Below the pieces are notes generated by a model. It searched no databases and was not told the DNA's origin. It saw only the letters and a list, made by a program, of their open reading frames with translations. DNA of 64,000 nucleotides from Ursus arctos. Lineage: Eukaryota; Chordata; Mammalia; Carnivora; Ursidae. The translations under genes and the position numbers were made by a program. Position 1 is the first letter of the stretch. Each line of letters starts with the position of its first letter. Below, piece after piece: positions 34,221 to 45,890 of the stretch. The DNA is taken from contig NW_026622963.1 in the NCBI RefSeq assembly GCF_023065955.2, forward strand, positions 12,035,001 to 12,099,000, written 5' to 3'.

Positions 34221-34234
34221 GCTCCCCCTGCTGG
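34221..34234 (-). promoter_or_regulatory. CTCF-core-like motif
   Basis: The minus strand reads CCAGCAGGGGGAGC, one mismatch from the CTCF core CCASYAGRKGGCRS and a commonly bound variant. It lies between ISL2 and ETFA. Occupancy is inferred. Confidence 0.5.
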
Positions 34235-34743
34235 CACCCCTGGGGTTGCGTTTCTGCCATTGCCCCTCTGAGGACCAGCCCCATGCCAGGTGTCCTCTAC
34301 TTTTCTCCCAAGGCAATTGGAGATGTTGTAGAGAACAGGCCAAGGAGGGCCTCAGCATTCACGTCCTCACCCACCATACAGTTCTGAGGGCTGGGTTTTG
34401 GTGTGGGAGTTTGGCACCATGCTTCAGAGAACGCAACTAAGGCCTAAGAAAAGGCAGAAACTTAAGAAGATTCTAGGCCTCCTGACATCCAAACCTGTGT
34501 TCTTGCCCAGCCTCTCTTGCCTGCCTCCCACCGAGTCCCTTTGAACACACAGGCACCCCGTGCCGTGGCGCTGCTTGGTCCCCTCTCTCTCCCTCCTGAG
34601 CCCGTTCCCTCTTCCCTAACGCCCCCTGAGCACCTGCTGCAGGCTGGGTCCTGGACTAAGGAACTGCAGATCACCTCATTTCATGCAGAGGCTGCATGCC
34701 CACGAAGCCAGCCCTGCCTCAAACGTAGGTAGGTCTTAAACAT

Positions 34744-34967
34744 TTTTTTAAAGATTTTATTTATTTATTTGACAGAGATAGAGATAGCAAGAGAGAGAGC
34801 ACGCACACGTGTGCGTGCACAAGCAGGGGGAGGGGAAGGCAGAGGGAGAGGGAGAAGCAGGCTCCCCACCGAGCAGGGAGCCCGATGTAGGACTCGATCC
34901 CAGGACCCTGAGATCATGATCTGAGCCGTAGGCAGATGCTTAACCGACTGAGCCTCCCAGGTGCCCC
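34744..34967 (-). repeat. SINEC, reverse
   Basis: Starts T-rich, then AAGATTTTATTTATTTATTTG, and ends CTGAGCCTCCCAGGTGCCCC. TAGGTAGGTC occurs on both sides (near 34726 and 34973) as target duplication. Confidence 0.93.
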
Positions 34968-34974
34968 AAAGTTA

Positions 34975-35085
34975 GGTAGGTCCTATATTCATCGTTCAGC
35001 AGCTCAGAAATGAAGAAATCAATAACTTCACATGTTAATACAACCAGTAAGAGGTGGGACCGAGACTCAAACCCACACCCTCACT
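34975..35085 (+). repeat. Possible MIR relic
   Basis: 'cagctcagaaatgaagaaat' and 'ccagtaagaggtgggaccga...actcaaaccca' resemble a decayed MIR core split from its left part by the neighbouring SINE. Confidence 0.4.
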
Positions 35086-35216
35086 AGTCCGTGAGACTAG
35101 TTACAAACCTGTGCTACTGAGTCTGTCCATATGGGAATGGTCTTGTTTGTTCATTTGTTACTTTGTTTACAGTGGACATGTGTTGAAGTCATTCTGTATT
35201 AAGAAACCCATGGTCA

Positions 35217-35345
35217 GGGAACCCGGGTGGCTCAATCTGTTGAACGTCTGCCTTCAGCTCAGGTCGTGACACCAGGGTCCTGGGATCGAGCCCTGCATCG
35301 GGCTCCCTGCTCGGCAGGGAGTCTGCTTCTCCCTCTGCCCCTGCC
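35217..35345 (+). repeat. SINEC, forward, 3'-truncated
   Basis: A full head (GGGAACCCGGGTGGCTCAAT) through TCCCTCTGCCCCTGCC, then no A-tail. The missing tail suggests a later deletion. Confidence 0.88.
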
Positions 35346-37620
35346 TTTGTTTCTTTCCAGATTGCACCCTGAAGATAGCTGTAGGGACAACCTCCAACCC
35401 TAGATTTTGGGACAGGAGGGAGCTGTGGGAAGGAGCTGTGCCTGGTGTTTTGGGGGGAAAGCTGCATTTTTCCTATCTTTCCAGAAGGGGGAGGCCTAGC
35501 TAGCTTGGCATAGCCTGGGAGTGCTTCTGAGCCTGTGGCCTGGCACACTGGTGTCCTGGGCTGTCTTCTGCCAGCCTGCAGCCTGACTGGGCCTCCCTTC
35601 TAGTGCTCTGTTTCTAGAACCATTCCTTCCCTTCCAGGTAATGGGTAACATGGGAAGAAAGGGGTGAAAGGAATGAGAGAGAGACTGAGCTCCAGTGGGA
35701 ATAGATTCACCAAAGCAGGATTGGATGGTTGTTTTGCGGAGAGGCCAGCCTCTTGCCACGTGGGCCAGGCTGCAGGCTGGGGCCCTGGATGGACAAGGTG
35801 CCCTTCACTGAAGCAGGTAACACAGTAGAGAAGAGAGGAAAATAATGGTAGGAGACAACAATTCTCTCCTTTGACCAAACTCTAGCCAGGCTCCTCTGAG
35901 CCCTTTCTCGGTGAGGCCTCAACCTTGAACAAAACACTAACGGGGTTTCTAGCAGCTCAGGGCTGCAACCATAGGACCACCCTACCCCCTCAAGTGCCTT
36001 CCTCAGAAAACTCAAGGCTGTCAGGAGAATTTACCCTTTGTTCCTGTCAACATCTGAAGATAAGGCCCCTGTCTCCCAGCCTTTGTGGGAGGGTAGGAAT
36101 CCACCTTGGATAAGCACCAATTAGCAAACCCAGATGGGTTTCTCATGAACCAGCTCCTAGTCCCTGCTTTTTGTACTTTTTCACTTCCCTGACTCTACTG
36201 AGTCCCTGCCCCCTGGCCCTTCCTATTCCCTCATTCTCCCTTTAAAGTACCTGGTCACCTCTGTGCGAGTCAAAGTTGAGTTCAGTTCCCATGGGACTCC
36301 CGGCCCTGGTGCTGACTAGAATCCGTCCTTGCTACTTTACCTGAGTCCGGCTGTGCTCACCTTTGGCTTGGGATCAGCACCGTGGAGAAGACTGCAGTGG
36401 AGGCTGGAAAGACTTCCTGGAGCCCATGGCATCTCATGTGAGCCCTGTGGGATAAGTATGATTCTTCCAGGCCGAAAAGGAGGAGGCAGAGGGAACGGTT
36501 TTGCATACAGAGGAAGGAGCTGTGTGAGTCAAGCGCATTTGGGGGGAAATGGGAACAGTGGGTAGAGGCTGGAGTGAGGAAGGAATGTGCGCAGGGGCAC
36601 CAGCAAGGCCACAGCCACGCCATCCACAGCTGGTGCGTGTGGCTGGACTGTCACAGAGGAAGCAGCCGAACAAAAGACTGAACGAGCAGTTTGGGTTCGA
36701 CTGTAGGAAGCCTCACACGCCAGGCAGAGGAACTCTGAGGACGTTCCCCCAGCAAAGGAGAACTTCTGTGACCCTGTTGTAGAGTGAAGAGCTTCAGACG
36801 GGATCATGGCATCAACAGCACTGTTCTGTGGAAAGATTAACACACAGATGAGTCAAGCAAGGCAAGGAGTAACCAGCACGTAAATCAGGAGGGTACGGGG
36901 GAGAGGTGTGAGGGAAGAAGACGTGTCCGTGGACTTTTGGCTGGCCCCTCTCTCTCCTTAGCAATGGGCAGTCCAGGAGGAAGGCTGGTCTGGGGGAGGG
37001 CTGGATGGTGATCAATCAATCTCAACCAGTTACATGGGGCAAAGGGAAGAATTTCTATATGTAATCCCGAGACAAGAGGAAAAGAATACCGCTCACTTGT
37101 AACTTACTTGTTAAAGATATTGAAAAAAGATACTGAAAATCTGGGTTAAGATTCAGACACCAGTATCACAGGGACCAACCGTGCATTGTGAATTGTATCT
37201 TCCTGGGGTGGGAGGAGACTTCAGGTTTTCTGTGCTCTGCTGTCCGGGCCCAGCCCTGAAGGCAGGGAGTGCAGGCGTGCAAGCAGAATGGCCCTGACTC
37301 ATGTGGTCCTCTTATTTCCCGGTAGCAGTATGTCTAGATTCAAATTAGAGGAACTATCTATCTATCAGCTATCTGCTTGACTTGAACATCAGTGATGCCT
37401 GTTTTTCAATGGATTTCCCCAGCAGAAGAACTAACTACTGTCATAATCTCTGCCATCCTGCACAGATGTGTGTGGGTTTCGGATTTGCAGACTTTGGGGG
37501 CCAGTTACAGTCCCCTTACCAATCAGAGAGGCTTCCCTTTTATGAGACTGAGATTTATCGTATGTCCTCCAATGTGAGGATGCCTCTTCATAAAGCTATT
37601 GTCATAGTCTTTTTAAAGTT

Positions 37621-37626
37621 TTTTGT

Positions 37627-37657
<31 letters not shown>

Positions 37658-37788
37658 GTTTTATTAAGTGGGCTTCACGTGGGCTCAGTGTGGAGCCGAA
37701 CTCGGGGCTTAAACTCATGACCCTGAGATCGGGACCTGAGCTGAGATCAAGAGTCAGATGCTTAACCAACGGAGCCACCCAGGCCCCG
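37621..37788 (-). repeat. Old SINEC, reverse
   Basis: A T/G-rich tail (TTTTTG repeats) followed by TTAAGTGGGCTTCACG and ending ACGGAGCCACCCAGGCCCC. More diverged than the other copies. Confidence 0.88.
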
Positions 37789-38082
37789 CTTAAAGGTTTT
37801 ACAGGATGTCTTTTATTCTTTCCAACACACATTCATAAGATGCTAAATATGTATGTTTTTTTTCATAACAAGGACCACACACTCATGCCCTGTTCTGTCT
37901 CTTCATCACCTGAAAATAAAATAGAAATTATACATGACACCAAATGTTTGGCTACAAAGCCCATCAAGCAACAATTAAAAAAAAACAAAAACAAAAACGC
38001 ACAGACGATCCTCTTTCACTGGAAAACATCTTCTGAAGGCTACAGTTACCGGCAAATTCCAAAAATAGACAATAAATGAGAT

Positions 38083-38345
38083 AATGGAATCTGGGTTGTC
38101 ACCTCTTGTCCAATGGGATTATCCGATGTCTAATCATAGACAGATTGTGATTAATGTGATTGTGGATGGGGCATTAATCCGATTCAGGAGGGAATCCAGT
38201 CAGATTTTCATCTGCTCCAAATGTGTAATTGGTTTGGAGGCAGCAGAAAAGCAGCTTGTACCCGATTTTGCCGCATCACGGTGATGAGGTCTATTTTGAT
38301 CAGCTTGAGTTATGGACAATATAAATTATTTATAGCCACGTTAGA
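38083..38345. promoter_or_regulatory. Candidate enhancer: clustered TAATC/GATTA homeodomain cores
   Basis: Repeat-free segment 8.2 kb upstream of the ISL2 start with GATTA at 38117-38121 and 38149-38153, TAATC at 38131-38135 and 38175-38179, and TAATTG at 38226-38231. TAATC(C) is the OTX/PITX/CRX-type core. Enhancer activity is inference. Confidence 0.4.
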
Positions 38346-39224
38346 CGTGCCTTATACTTGTAAAGACCTTCAAGACAAAATCACACTCCTCTTACTGTTG
38401 TAGGAATCTCATTCAGCTGAATCCTGGTGCCCACAGCTTATGAAAAGCAAGGAGAAGAAGAGATTAAAGGCCAGTAGTTTCCTCATAAAGTACTGACTGA
38501 ACATTACAAGGAGCGAGAGGTTGAGCCCGGCAGTAGAAAAGGCCAACGGACGCATACAGAATGGTCTTGGCCCCAAAGGGTTTTGCTCTAGTTGAGAAGA
38601 GGGACCCAGACTCAGGAAAGCACAGGCATCCACATAAAGGAACATGTGTGAGGCTCATTCAAGCTGAGCATGAAGGAGAATTCCCTTTGAACTAAACAAG
38701 CCTCACGAAGGTGGTGAAGACAGCTTCCAACGTGCCTGTGAGTGAGGAGGGAGAGGGCTGGGGGCAGAGCTGCACATATGCCCCGGGGACGGGAAGGATG
38801 GTCTGGGGAAAGGGGGGGAGGTGCTGTTATTGGCTGAACAGCTACCGTGCAGTATGGCTGGCACTTCATACATCACCTCCATCCCTCGTGTATCGGCCGG
38901 GCGCTCTGGGCTAATAAAATCTAGCTAAAAGTGGTAACGAAAGGAAATGAGCTGGCTCAAACAAGCACAGAGGTAGGGCAGACCCTATACTTAGATGACC
39001 CCAGGGTCCAAAGGTGTCATCAGCAGGTCCTTTCTGTCTCCCTGCTCTACTGTTGACGGACTCAGCTTCATTCTGAGGTGATTCTTATGGTCACACAATG
39101 GCTGCCAAAATACTTGGGACCGTATGCCTCCTGTGTGTGACCAGTGGGAGAAGCTGGCTTCCTGGGGCTCTCACCAAACAGCAAGGAAGCTTCTTTCCAG
39201 AATTCCCCAGAAAACCTGTTTTCT

Positions 39225-39318
39225 TTTCTTTTTTTTTTGTTACTTTTTAAAAATATTTTTATTATGTTATGTTAGTCACCATACAGTACATCATTAGTTT
39301 TTGATGTAGTGTTCCATG
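39225..39318 (-). mobile_element. Short 5'-truncated young L1 insertion
   Basis: Reverse complement of a carnivore L1 3' end (the plus strand reads 'gttagtcaccatacagtaca' and 'gatgtagtgttccatga') with its A-tail at the left. It is bounded by a perfect 16-bp duplication AGAAAACCTGTTTTCT at 39209-39224 and 39319-39334. Confidence 0.92.
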
Positions 39319-39795
39319 AGAAAACCTGTTTTCTGTTTCATTGACCCACATTGGCTTAGATCTGTCCCTTCTTGAACCAATCACTGACAAGGAATTAGGG
39401 ATTCCTGTGTTGGCTTAGACTAAGCAGCACAAGCATGTGTACCCCACTAGTAGGGTGCTGATAAACGTTTAAGAACTGGCTCTTTAGGAAAGAACTTATA
39501 TATATACATACATATTTATTATAAATTTATTGATACAAAGGAAGTGTAGCAAAGAATTTACAAATAATAAAATATGCAATTGTATTGTAATTGGACATTG
39601 TAATATGAATTGTAAATTATAATTGTAAATATATAATTGTATTGTAATTATAAATTCCACATAGCCAATTGATTCTTATAGAATACTTTCATTGATTTTT
39701 GCCAAACTTTTGCTAATTTATGGTTGCATAATTAAGTAAATAAATATCTTTCCTATAATCCAACAATAAACAATTATAAAAATATACTACAATGA

Positions 39796-39980
39796 GGGGT
39801 ACCTGGGCGGCTCAGTTGGCTAAGCATCTGCCTTCACCTCAGGTCATATGACTCAAGGTTCTGGCATCAAGCCCCACATTGGGTTCCCTGCTTAGTGGGG
39901 AGTCTGCTTCTCCCTCTCCCTCTGCCTGCCGCTCTGCCAGCTTGTGTGCCCTCTCTCTCAAATAAATAAAATCTTTAAAA
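39796..39980 (+). repeat. SINEC, forward (first of an adjacent pair)
   Basis: GGGGTACCTGGGCGGCTCAG head and AAATAAATAAAATCTTT-A tail. An older sequence type than its neighbour. Flanked by AATATACTAC at 39781-39790 and 39981-39990. Confidence 0.93.
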
Positions 39981-39991
39981 AATATACTACA

Positions 39992-40190
39992 GGGGCGCCT
40001 GGGTGGCACAGTCGTTAAGCGTCTGCCTTCGGCTCAGGGCGTGATCCTCGAGTTCTGGGATCGAGCCCCACATCAGGCTCCTCCGCTATGAGCCTGCTTC
40101 TTCCTCTCCCACTCCCCCTGCTTGTGTTCCCTCTCTCGCTGGCTGTCTCTCTCTGTCAAATAAACAAATAAAATCTTTAAAAAAATAAAA
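39992..40190 (+). repeat. Young SINEC, forward (second of an adjacent pair)
   Basis: GGGGCGCCTGGGTGGCACAG head and the young CTCGCTGGCTGTCTCTC block. Flanked by AATATACTAC (39981-39990) and AATATACTAT (40191-40200). Confidence 0.95.
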
Positions 40191-40649
40191 AATATACTAT
40201 AATTAATATATTTTAAATGAAAATATTTAAAGCCCTATCATTAAGTGAACAAGAATTGTAAAAAGTCTATATGAAGAAAGGTTTCTTGACTATGGCCATG
40301 TAAAAAAAAAAAACACATAGAGTACCAAAATATGTTCCAGTATAGAATTATATATATGATGTCAATATTCTTCCAATTTATCTATAAATGTATAAATCTA
40401 TACATGCAATTTGGTATACCACAAATATAATTAAATTGCCAATGGAATTTGACATAATAATTCTAAAGATAAAATGAAAAAAGAAATGTGTGAGGATTAG
40501 TGAGGACAGTTTATAAAAGAAGAGAAATGAAGGGTGTTTTTCCCTATTAGATATTCAGATGTGGTATAAAGTTCTAGGAATGAAAACAGTTTGATACTAA
40601 AGCAGAACTTGGCAGATTTAATATAACATTGAAAAGGCCAAAATCAGAC

Positions 40650-42160
40650 TTTTGGTTTGATAGGAATTCAATGGAAAAGCGAACAATTATTCAGTATATA
40701 TTATTGGTACATTTGAAAAAATTGAAGTCAGACGTCTCTGCACCACACCATTTACCAAAACCTTCTTCAGATGGATTGAAGATTTTAATGTAATGACAAA
40801 AACCACAAAGGTACTAGACAAAAATATATGTGACTCTTCCTGTAATCTTGGGAGGACGATGGACCTTCCAAGTGGCACAAGGAAGGAGACCCCAAACAGG
40901 AAAGACCAATGAATTTGACCACATAAAAGTGCAATGAGTTGCTCTTTCCAGCCGTCCTTGTGAGGGTGACATCATCTTTAAACCCTGCGTGGCAATCCCC
41001 GACGCACCGCCATGATGCCCAGGGAAGACAGGGTGACCTGGAAGTCCAGCTGCTTCCTTAAGATCATCCAACTTTAGGAGCGGATAGCATGGATTCCACA
41101 CAGATGCAGCCGATCCGCCTGTCTGTCCGTCGGTGGGACGGCTGTGATGTGGATAGGCAAGAACATCGTGATGCACGAGGCCATCCGAGGGCATCTGGAG
41201 AACAACCCAGCTCTGGAGGAACTGTTGCCTCATATCTGGGGGAGTCTGGGTTTTGTGTCACCAAGGAGGACCTCACTGAGATCAGGGTCATGCTGCTGGC
41301 CAATAAGGTGCCAGCTGCCGCCGGTGCTGGTGCCACAGCCCCATATGAAGTCACAGTGCCCGCCCAGGACACTGGTCTGGGTTCCAAGAAGACCTCCTTC
41401 TTCCAAGCTTTAGGCATCGCCACTAAAATCTCCAGAGGCACCATTGAAATCCTGAGTGATGTGCAGCTGACTAAGACCAGAGACAGAGTGGAAGCCAGCG
41501 AAGCCACACAGTGGAACCTGCCGAATGTCTCCCCCTCCTCCTCGGGGCTTTGGGCTGATCCCCCAGCGGGTGTTTGACAATGGCAGCACTACACCCCTGA
41601 AGTGCTTGACATCACAGAGGAAACTGCATTCTCACTTCCCAGAGGGTGTCTGCGACGTTGCTAGCATCTGTCTGCAGATGGGTTACCCCGTTGCATCAGT
41701 GCCCCGCTCTACCATTAATGGATACAAGGGGGTCCTGGCTTTGTCTGTGGAGACTGATGACACCTTCCCACTGCTGAAAAGATCGTGGTCTTCTTGGCTA
41801 ATCCACCTGCATCTGTGGCTGCTGCCCCTGTGGCCAGCCATAGCCCCAGCCAAAGTTGAAGCAAAGGAAGAGTTGGAGGAGTCCAATGAGGATATGGGAT
41901 TTGGTGTCTTAGACTAATCACCAAAAGCAACCAATTCAGCTAACTTTATTTGGGAAACAAGGAAATGTAGGCTTACTTCTCTAACCAAAAAAAAAAAAAA
42001 AAAAATGCAATGGCTGTTTATGATTTATGACAGACAAATGGGTTGATAGCCTTACAAAAAAAGGTTTAATGCATTAATGACTTAAATAAGAAAATGATGA
42101 ATGCTAACAGAAAAAATGGGCTGGAAAGATGAAAAAAATCATGATCAATGACACATAAAA
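40650..42160 (+). repeat. L1 ORF2-derived relic split by a pseudogene
   Basis: 'cacaccatttaccaaaacct', 'tggattgaagattttaatgt' and 'ggaaagaccaatgaatttga...ccacataaaa' resemble late L1 ORF2. Related AT-rich text resumes after the RPLP0 copy at 42003. Boundaries are approximate. Confidence 0.55.
40938..42005 (+). pseudogene. RPLP0P: RPLP0 processed pseudogene
   Basis: An intronless copy of the mRNA for ribosomal stalk protein P0 (large-subunit GTPase centre). The original start lies at 41015 (MPRED), preceded by 5'UTR-like text. Recognisable pieces are [43 protein letters not shown] and the acidic tail [10 protein letters not shown], ending with the stop at 41915-41917. It is dead: a stop follows at about codon 20, a block of about ten codons is missing soon after, and at least two frame changes are seen (about 41150 and 41250-41560). 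An encoded A(19) tail at 41987-42005 and short TGCAATG repeats on both sides (about 40930 and 42006) mark retroposition. The AATAAA signal of the parent reads AAATGTAGG here. No expression is implied. Confidence 0.93.
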
Positions 42161-42790
42161 AAATTATCGTCTCACCACAAACTCAGTAGCTTAAAATAAC
42201 ATCCATTTATTGTCTCCGAGTTTCTGTAACTCAGAATTCTGGTCCTGGCTTAACTGGGCTCTCTGCTCAGGGTCCTACAAAGCTGAAATGAAGGTGTTGG
42301 CCAGATTGCAGTCTCATATGAGGCTTGACTAGGGAAAGATAAGCTTCCAAGCTCCCTGATTGGTGGTAGAATTCATTTACTTGCAGCATTATATCATGAC
42401 AACTTGCTTCTTCAAAGTCAGAAGCACCAGCAAGGGAGAGAGAGCGAGCGAGACAGAGAGAAAGATTCTATTGAGTTGAGTGTCCAACTTGATGGGGCCT
42501 TTTTTTTTAAGGTTTTTATTTATTTGTTTGAGAGGGAGAGAGAGCACAAGCAGGTAGAAAGGGAGAGGGAGAGGGAGAAGCAGATTCCCTGCTGAGCAAG
42601 GAGCCTGACTCAGGGCTTGACCCTAGGACCCCGAGATCATGACCTGAGCTGAATTCAGATGCTTAACCGACTGAACCACCCAGGTGCCCCTTGAGGGGGC
42701 CCTTTTAAAGGGTTCACCTAATTAAGTAAGGCCCACCTACTTTTCATGAGCCCCAAATCAATTGATTAGAACTTCAATTACATCTGTAAA
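42160..42790 (-). repeat. MLT1-type LTR, reverse, split by SINE
   Basis: 'accacaaactcagtagctta', 'taactcagaattctggtcc' and, after the SINE, 'cacctaattaagtaaggccc' follow reversed MLT1-like order. Diverged. Confidence 0.5.
42500..42690 (-). repeat. SINEC, reverse
   Basis: T-tract, GGTTTTTATTTATTTG, and end TGAACCACCCAGGTGCCCC. TTGATGGGGCC (42489-42499) is repeated as TTGAGGGGGCC after it. Confidence 0.93.
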
Positions 42791-43354
42791 ATCAATTCAT
42801 TTTGCTATACTTGTTAGAAATAAATCATAGGCATTCAAGGGGAGGGGATTATACAGGGTTTCGATCATTGAGGGTAAACCTTATAATGTACCCGCCACAT
42901 TAGTAATGAAAGAAAAGCAAATTAAATCATCATGAATGGTCATTTTTGGCCTCTCACATTGGCAAAGATCTAAAAAACAAAAAACCCAAAATTCCCAGTG
43001 TTGGCAAAGTGTGAGAAAACTGGCCCTATCATAGCCTGTGGGAGGGAGTGTCGAGGGGTGCACCATTCTGAAAAGGCACAACAGTCTGAAATGCAGTTTT
43101 CCAAAACTTGTTGAAGACTTAAAACTCTGCAGTCTCTTTGACCCAGCTTACCTTCTGCTAGAAACTATTCATGGAAATACTTACGGGTAACGTACATAAA
43201 GATTTAATCTTGAGGTTGTAGGCTGAAACTTAAAGACTAAAAAATAAAAAAAAAAGGAGGAGGAGGATAAAAATGAACATAAGTAAAAGGCTGGTTAAAT
43301 AGGTTGCGGTAAACCCACATAATGGAAGTGAACTGGTTCACACTTTCTTACAGT

Positions 43355-43540
43355 TTGAGCTCCAGTGCCAGGCACCCTGGTCAGGATCCAGGCTCCAGCG
43401 GTTAGCGGCTCTGTGAAATGGGTCAGTACTGTACCCTCTCTGAGCCTCAGTTACAAAGATGGAATAATAACGGTACGCACCGCATTGGGTTGTTGTGAGG
43501 ATTACATGCTCATTCATGCACGTTTTGTGCCAAGTCAGCA
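43355..43540 (-). repeat. MIR relic, reverse
   Basis: 'gaccctctctgagcctcagtt'-like text (43433-43452), 'aagatggaataataacggta' and 'gggttgttgtgaggattac' are reversed MIR core landmarks. Confidence 0.75.
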
Positions 43541-43800
43541 CGTAATTGTGGAGAAGGAGAAGGGGGAAGATAAGGTATCAGGAAGTTACCACACAGCTTA
43601 TACAAAATAATTCCATTTTTGTAAAAGAGTTAAATGATAAAAGCAGCAAATAGAAGTCATCTTTCAGACTGTTACCTTTATTTTCTCTAAGAAGTGGGAT
43701 TATAGAGGATGTCTAATTTCTTCTTTGTGAGTTTTTAAATTTACCAATTGTCCTACACTGTATACTTATGACTTTAGAAGGAAAATACCCAAACTTTCTT

Positions 43801-44006
43801 TTTTTTTTTTTTAAGATTTTATTTGTTTATTTGACAGAGAGAGAGAGAGAGCAGGAGAGCACAAGCAGGGGGAGCAGCAGAGGGAGAGGGAGAAGCAGGC
43901 ACCCTGCTGAGCAGGGAGCCTGACTCAGGGCTCCATCCGAGGACCCTGGGATCATGACCCGAGCTGAAGGTAGTTGCTTAACCAACTGAGCCACCCAGGT
44001 GTCCCC
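43801..44006 (-). repeat. SINEC, reverse
   Basis: T-tract and AAGATTTTATTTGTTTATTTG, ending TGAGCCACCCAGGTGTCCCC. CAAACTTTCTTTTTT flanks both sides. Confidence 0.94.
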
Positions 44007-45358
44007 AAACTTTCTTTTTTTAAAGAAAGGAAAAATAAGCCCTGAATGATCAGGAAGGCCTCAAGAATGAGGTGGGATTGAACAGGTCTTGTATGACAAT
44101 GGTTCTCGGACTTTTGGAGCTCAAGATCTAAGAAAAAACAATTGGGACATCACGTGGGACTGCCATTATTCTGTGTTGCCGAGTGAGACATTTTTTAAAA
44201 ATTTACTATCTACTAACATCACTTCATATAAGAGGAAACATATTAACATGGAAAAAAGAAAAGATTAGTTTCAGAATAAATAGCCCTTTCCATTGAGTTT
44301 TGTGAAAAACTCATTGCATCATTTTTATTTTTCTCATTTGGCCAAAAACTGCTAAAAACTTCATCTTGGGCTGAATATTGGTAACAACTAGGGTAGAGTC
44401 TTAGAAATGAAAAGGGTCACTAGCAGCAAAGCAGGGAGGCAGCAATGTGGGCACTGTGGAAGTTCTGGCCTCTCTGCTTGGCCCCAAGGCTCTGAATACA
44501 TCTGTGAAAAACATAGACATAATCCCTACCCTTTCTCATGGAGGAGGCGACTATGGGACAAGTGTCTTTCATTAAACCTCTGAGGTCGGAGGTGGTATCA
44601 GTCTCCTCGCCTGCATCTTCCATAGGACTGGTGGAGGACAGCAAGCTCAGCAAAGAGCTTCTGAAACACAGAGTGTTCAGGGGACCTGAAAGTCCGTCTG
44701 AGGGCATCACAGGGAGGGATGGCATCTCCTGGGCACCTGCAGGCTCTTGGCACCAACAAACGTTTTAGGAGTCATGTCTATCTATGGGTATATTGGAAAG
44801 AAATGCATGTTTTATTAAGCTCAGAATAAGACTTCGATATTTATGTATAAAGCTCAAGCTTCACTTCAGCCTAATGAAGGCTAGCAAAATGCAAGGCTAA
44901 TTTGATAATGTAGGCAAATTCTTTTGCCATTAATCCCATGAATCATACATGTCTCCTCTAAGAGCCTGGATTTTTGAATGTTTTAGCACAAGTAAAGTAT
45001 CAGGAGAGTAAAAACTCACTAATTGGAGCAAACTAGGAGCAGTCAGAATGCACTCTAGAAGACGTTAAACTCAAAGTTACCTTCTTACGTAATCTATACA
45101 TGTCTGTATGTGCACTACATTAAACATCAACAAAATTGACTGTAGAGGAGTCATGGCCAAGCAGAGGTCCCACCTTAGCTGCTTTCACACGGAGCTAAGG
45201 ACATCATAGCTTTAGAACCTTGTTTAGTCGTGTGCCTAGAGATGCAGCCAGTGTCTGAAAGAATAGTTTTGGAAAATAACCACTTTTTCACGATGGTAGA
45301 TAAAATCAATTTGCTTATTACACCTTTTTCTCACAGGGATATCTTTACTTCAGGAGTC

Positions 45359-45563
45359 TTTTTTTTTTTTTAAAAGAATTTTATTTATTGAGAGGGAGAG
45401 TGTGCAATCAGGGGGAGGGACAGAGGCAAGGGAGAGAGAATCCCAAGCAGGCTCCGCACTGAGTGTGGAGCCCAACACAGGGCTCGATCTCACAACCCTG
45501 AGATCATGACCTGAGCTGAAATCAAGAGTCGGACCCCAACCTACTGAGCCACCCAGGGACTCC
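45359..45563 (-). repeat. SINEC, reverse
   Basis: T-tract then AAAAGAATTTTATTTATTGAG, ending TGAGCCACCCAGGGACTCCT. An older copy. Confidence 0.92.
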
Positions 45564-45784
45564 TCAGCTAGGATTCTTATTATAAATTCGCAGCTTCTAA
45601 ACTGAAAACTGCAGAGCCTTCCATCTTGTAATTGTCACATATGGGGAGGGTTTCCCAACTTTCCCAAGTGGGAATTAGTTGGACTGTGGCTGTACTTCTG
45701 ATTGGCAAAGTCTCTTTTTATAAAGTGTTTTTGTTTCTTTCTCATTAGGAGAAAACCTATTTCTTAAGCACTTATTATGAGCTT

Positions 45785-45890
45785 CTAGAATGGAAGCTCT
45801 TGATGGTGAGGACTATGTCTATTTTGTACCTCTGGGCTCAGAATAGAGACTGCATATAACTGCTTAATAAATGGTTGTTGAAGTAGTGGG
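45785..45890 (+). repeat. L2 3'-end relic
   Basis: 'agaatggaagctcttgatgg', 'gaggactatgtctattttgt' and 'gcttaataaatggttgttga' are the standard L2 terminal landmarks. Confidence 0.65.

Noticed and set aside
41089..41917. Frames of 89-162 codons with ribosomal-protein similarity
   Set aside because: Fragments of the broken RPLP0 retrocopy; stops and frameshifts separate them and there is no promoter.
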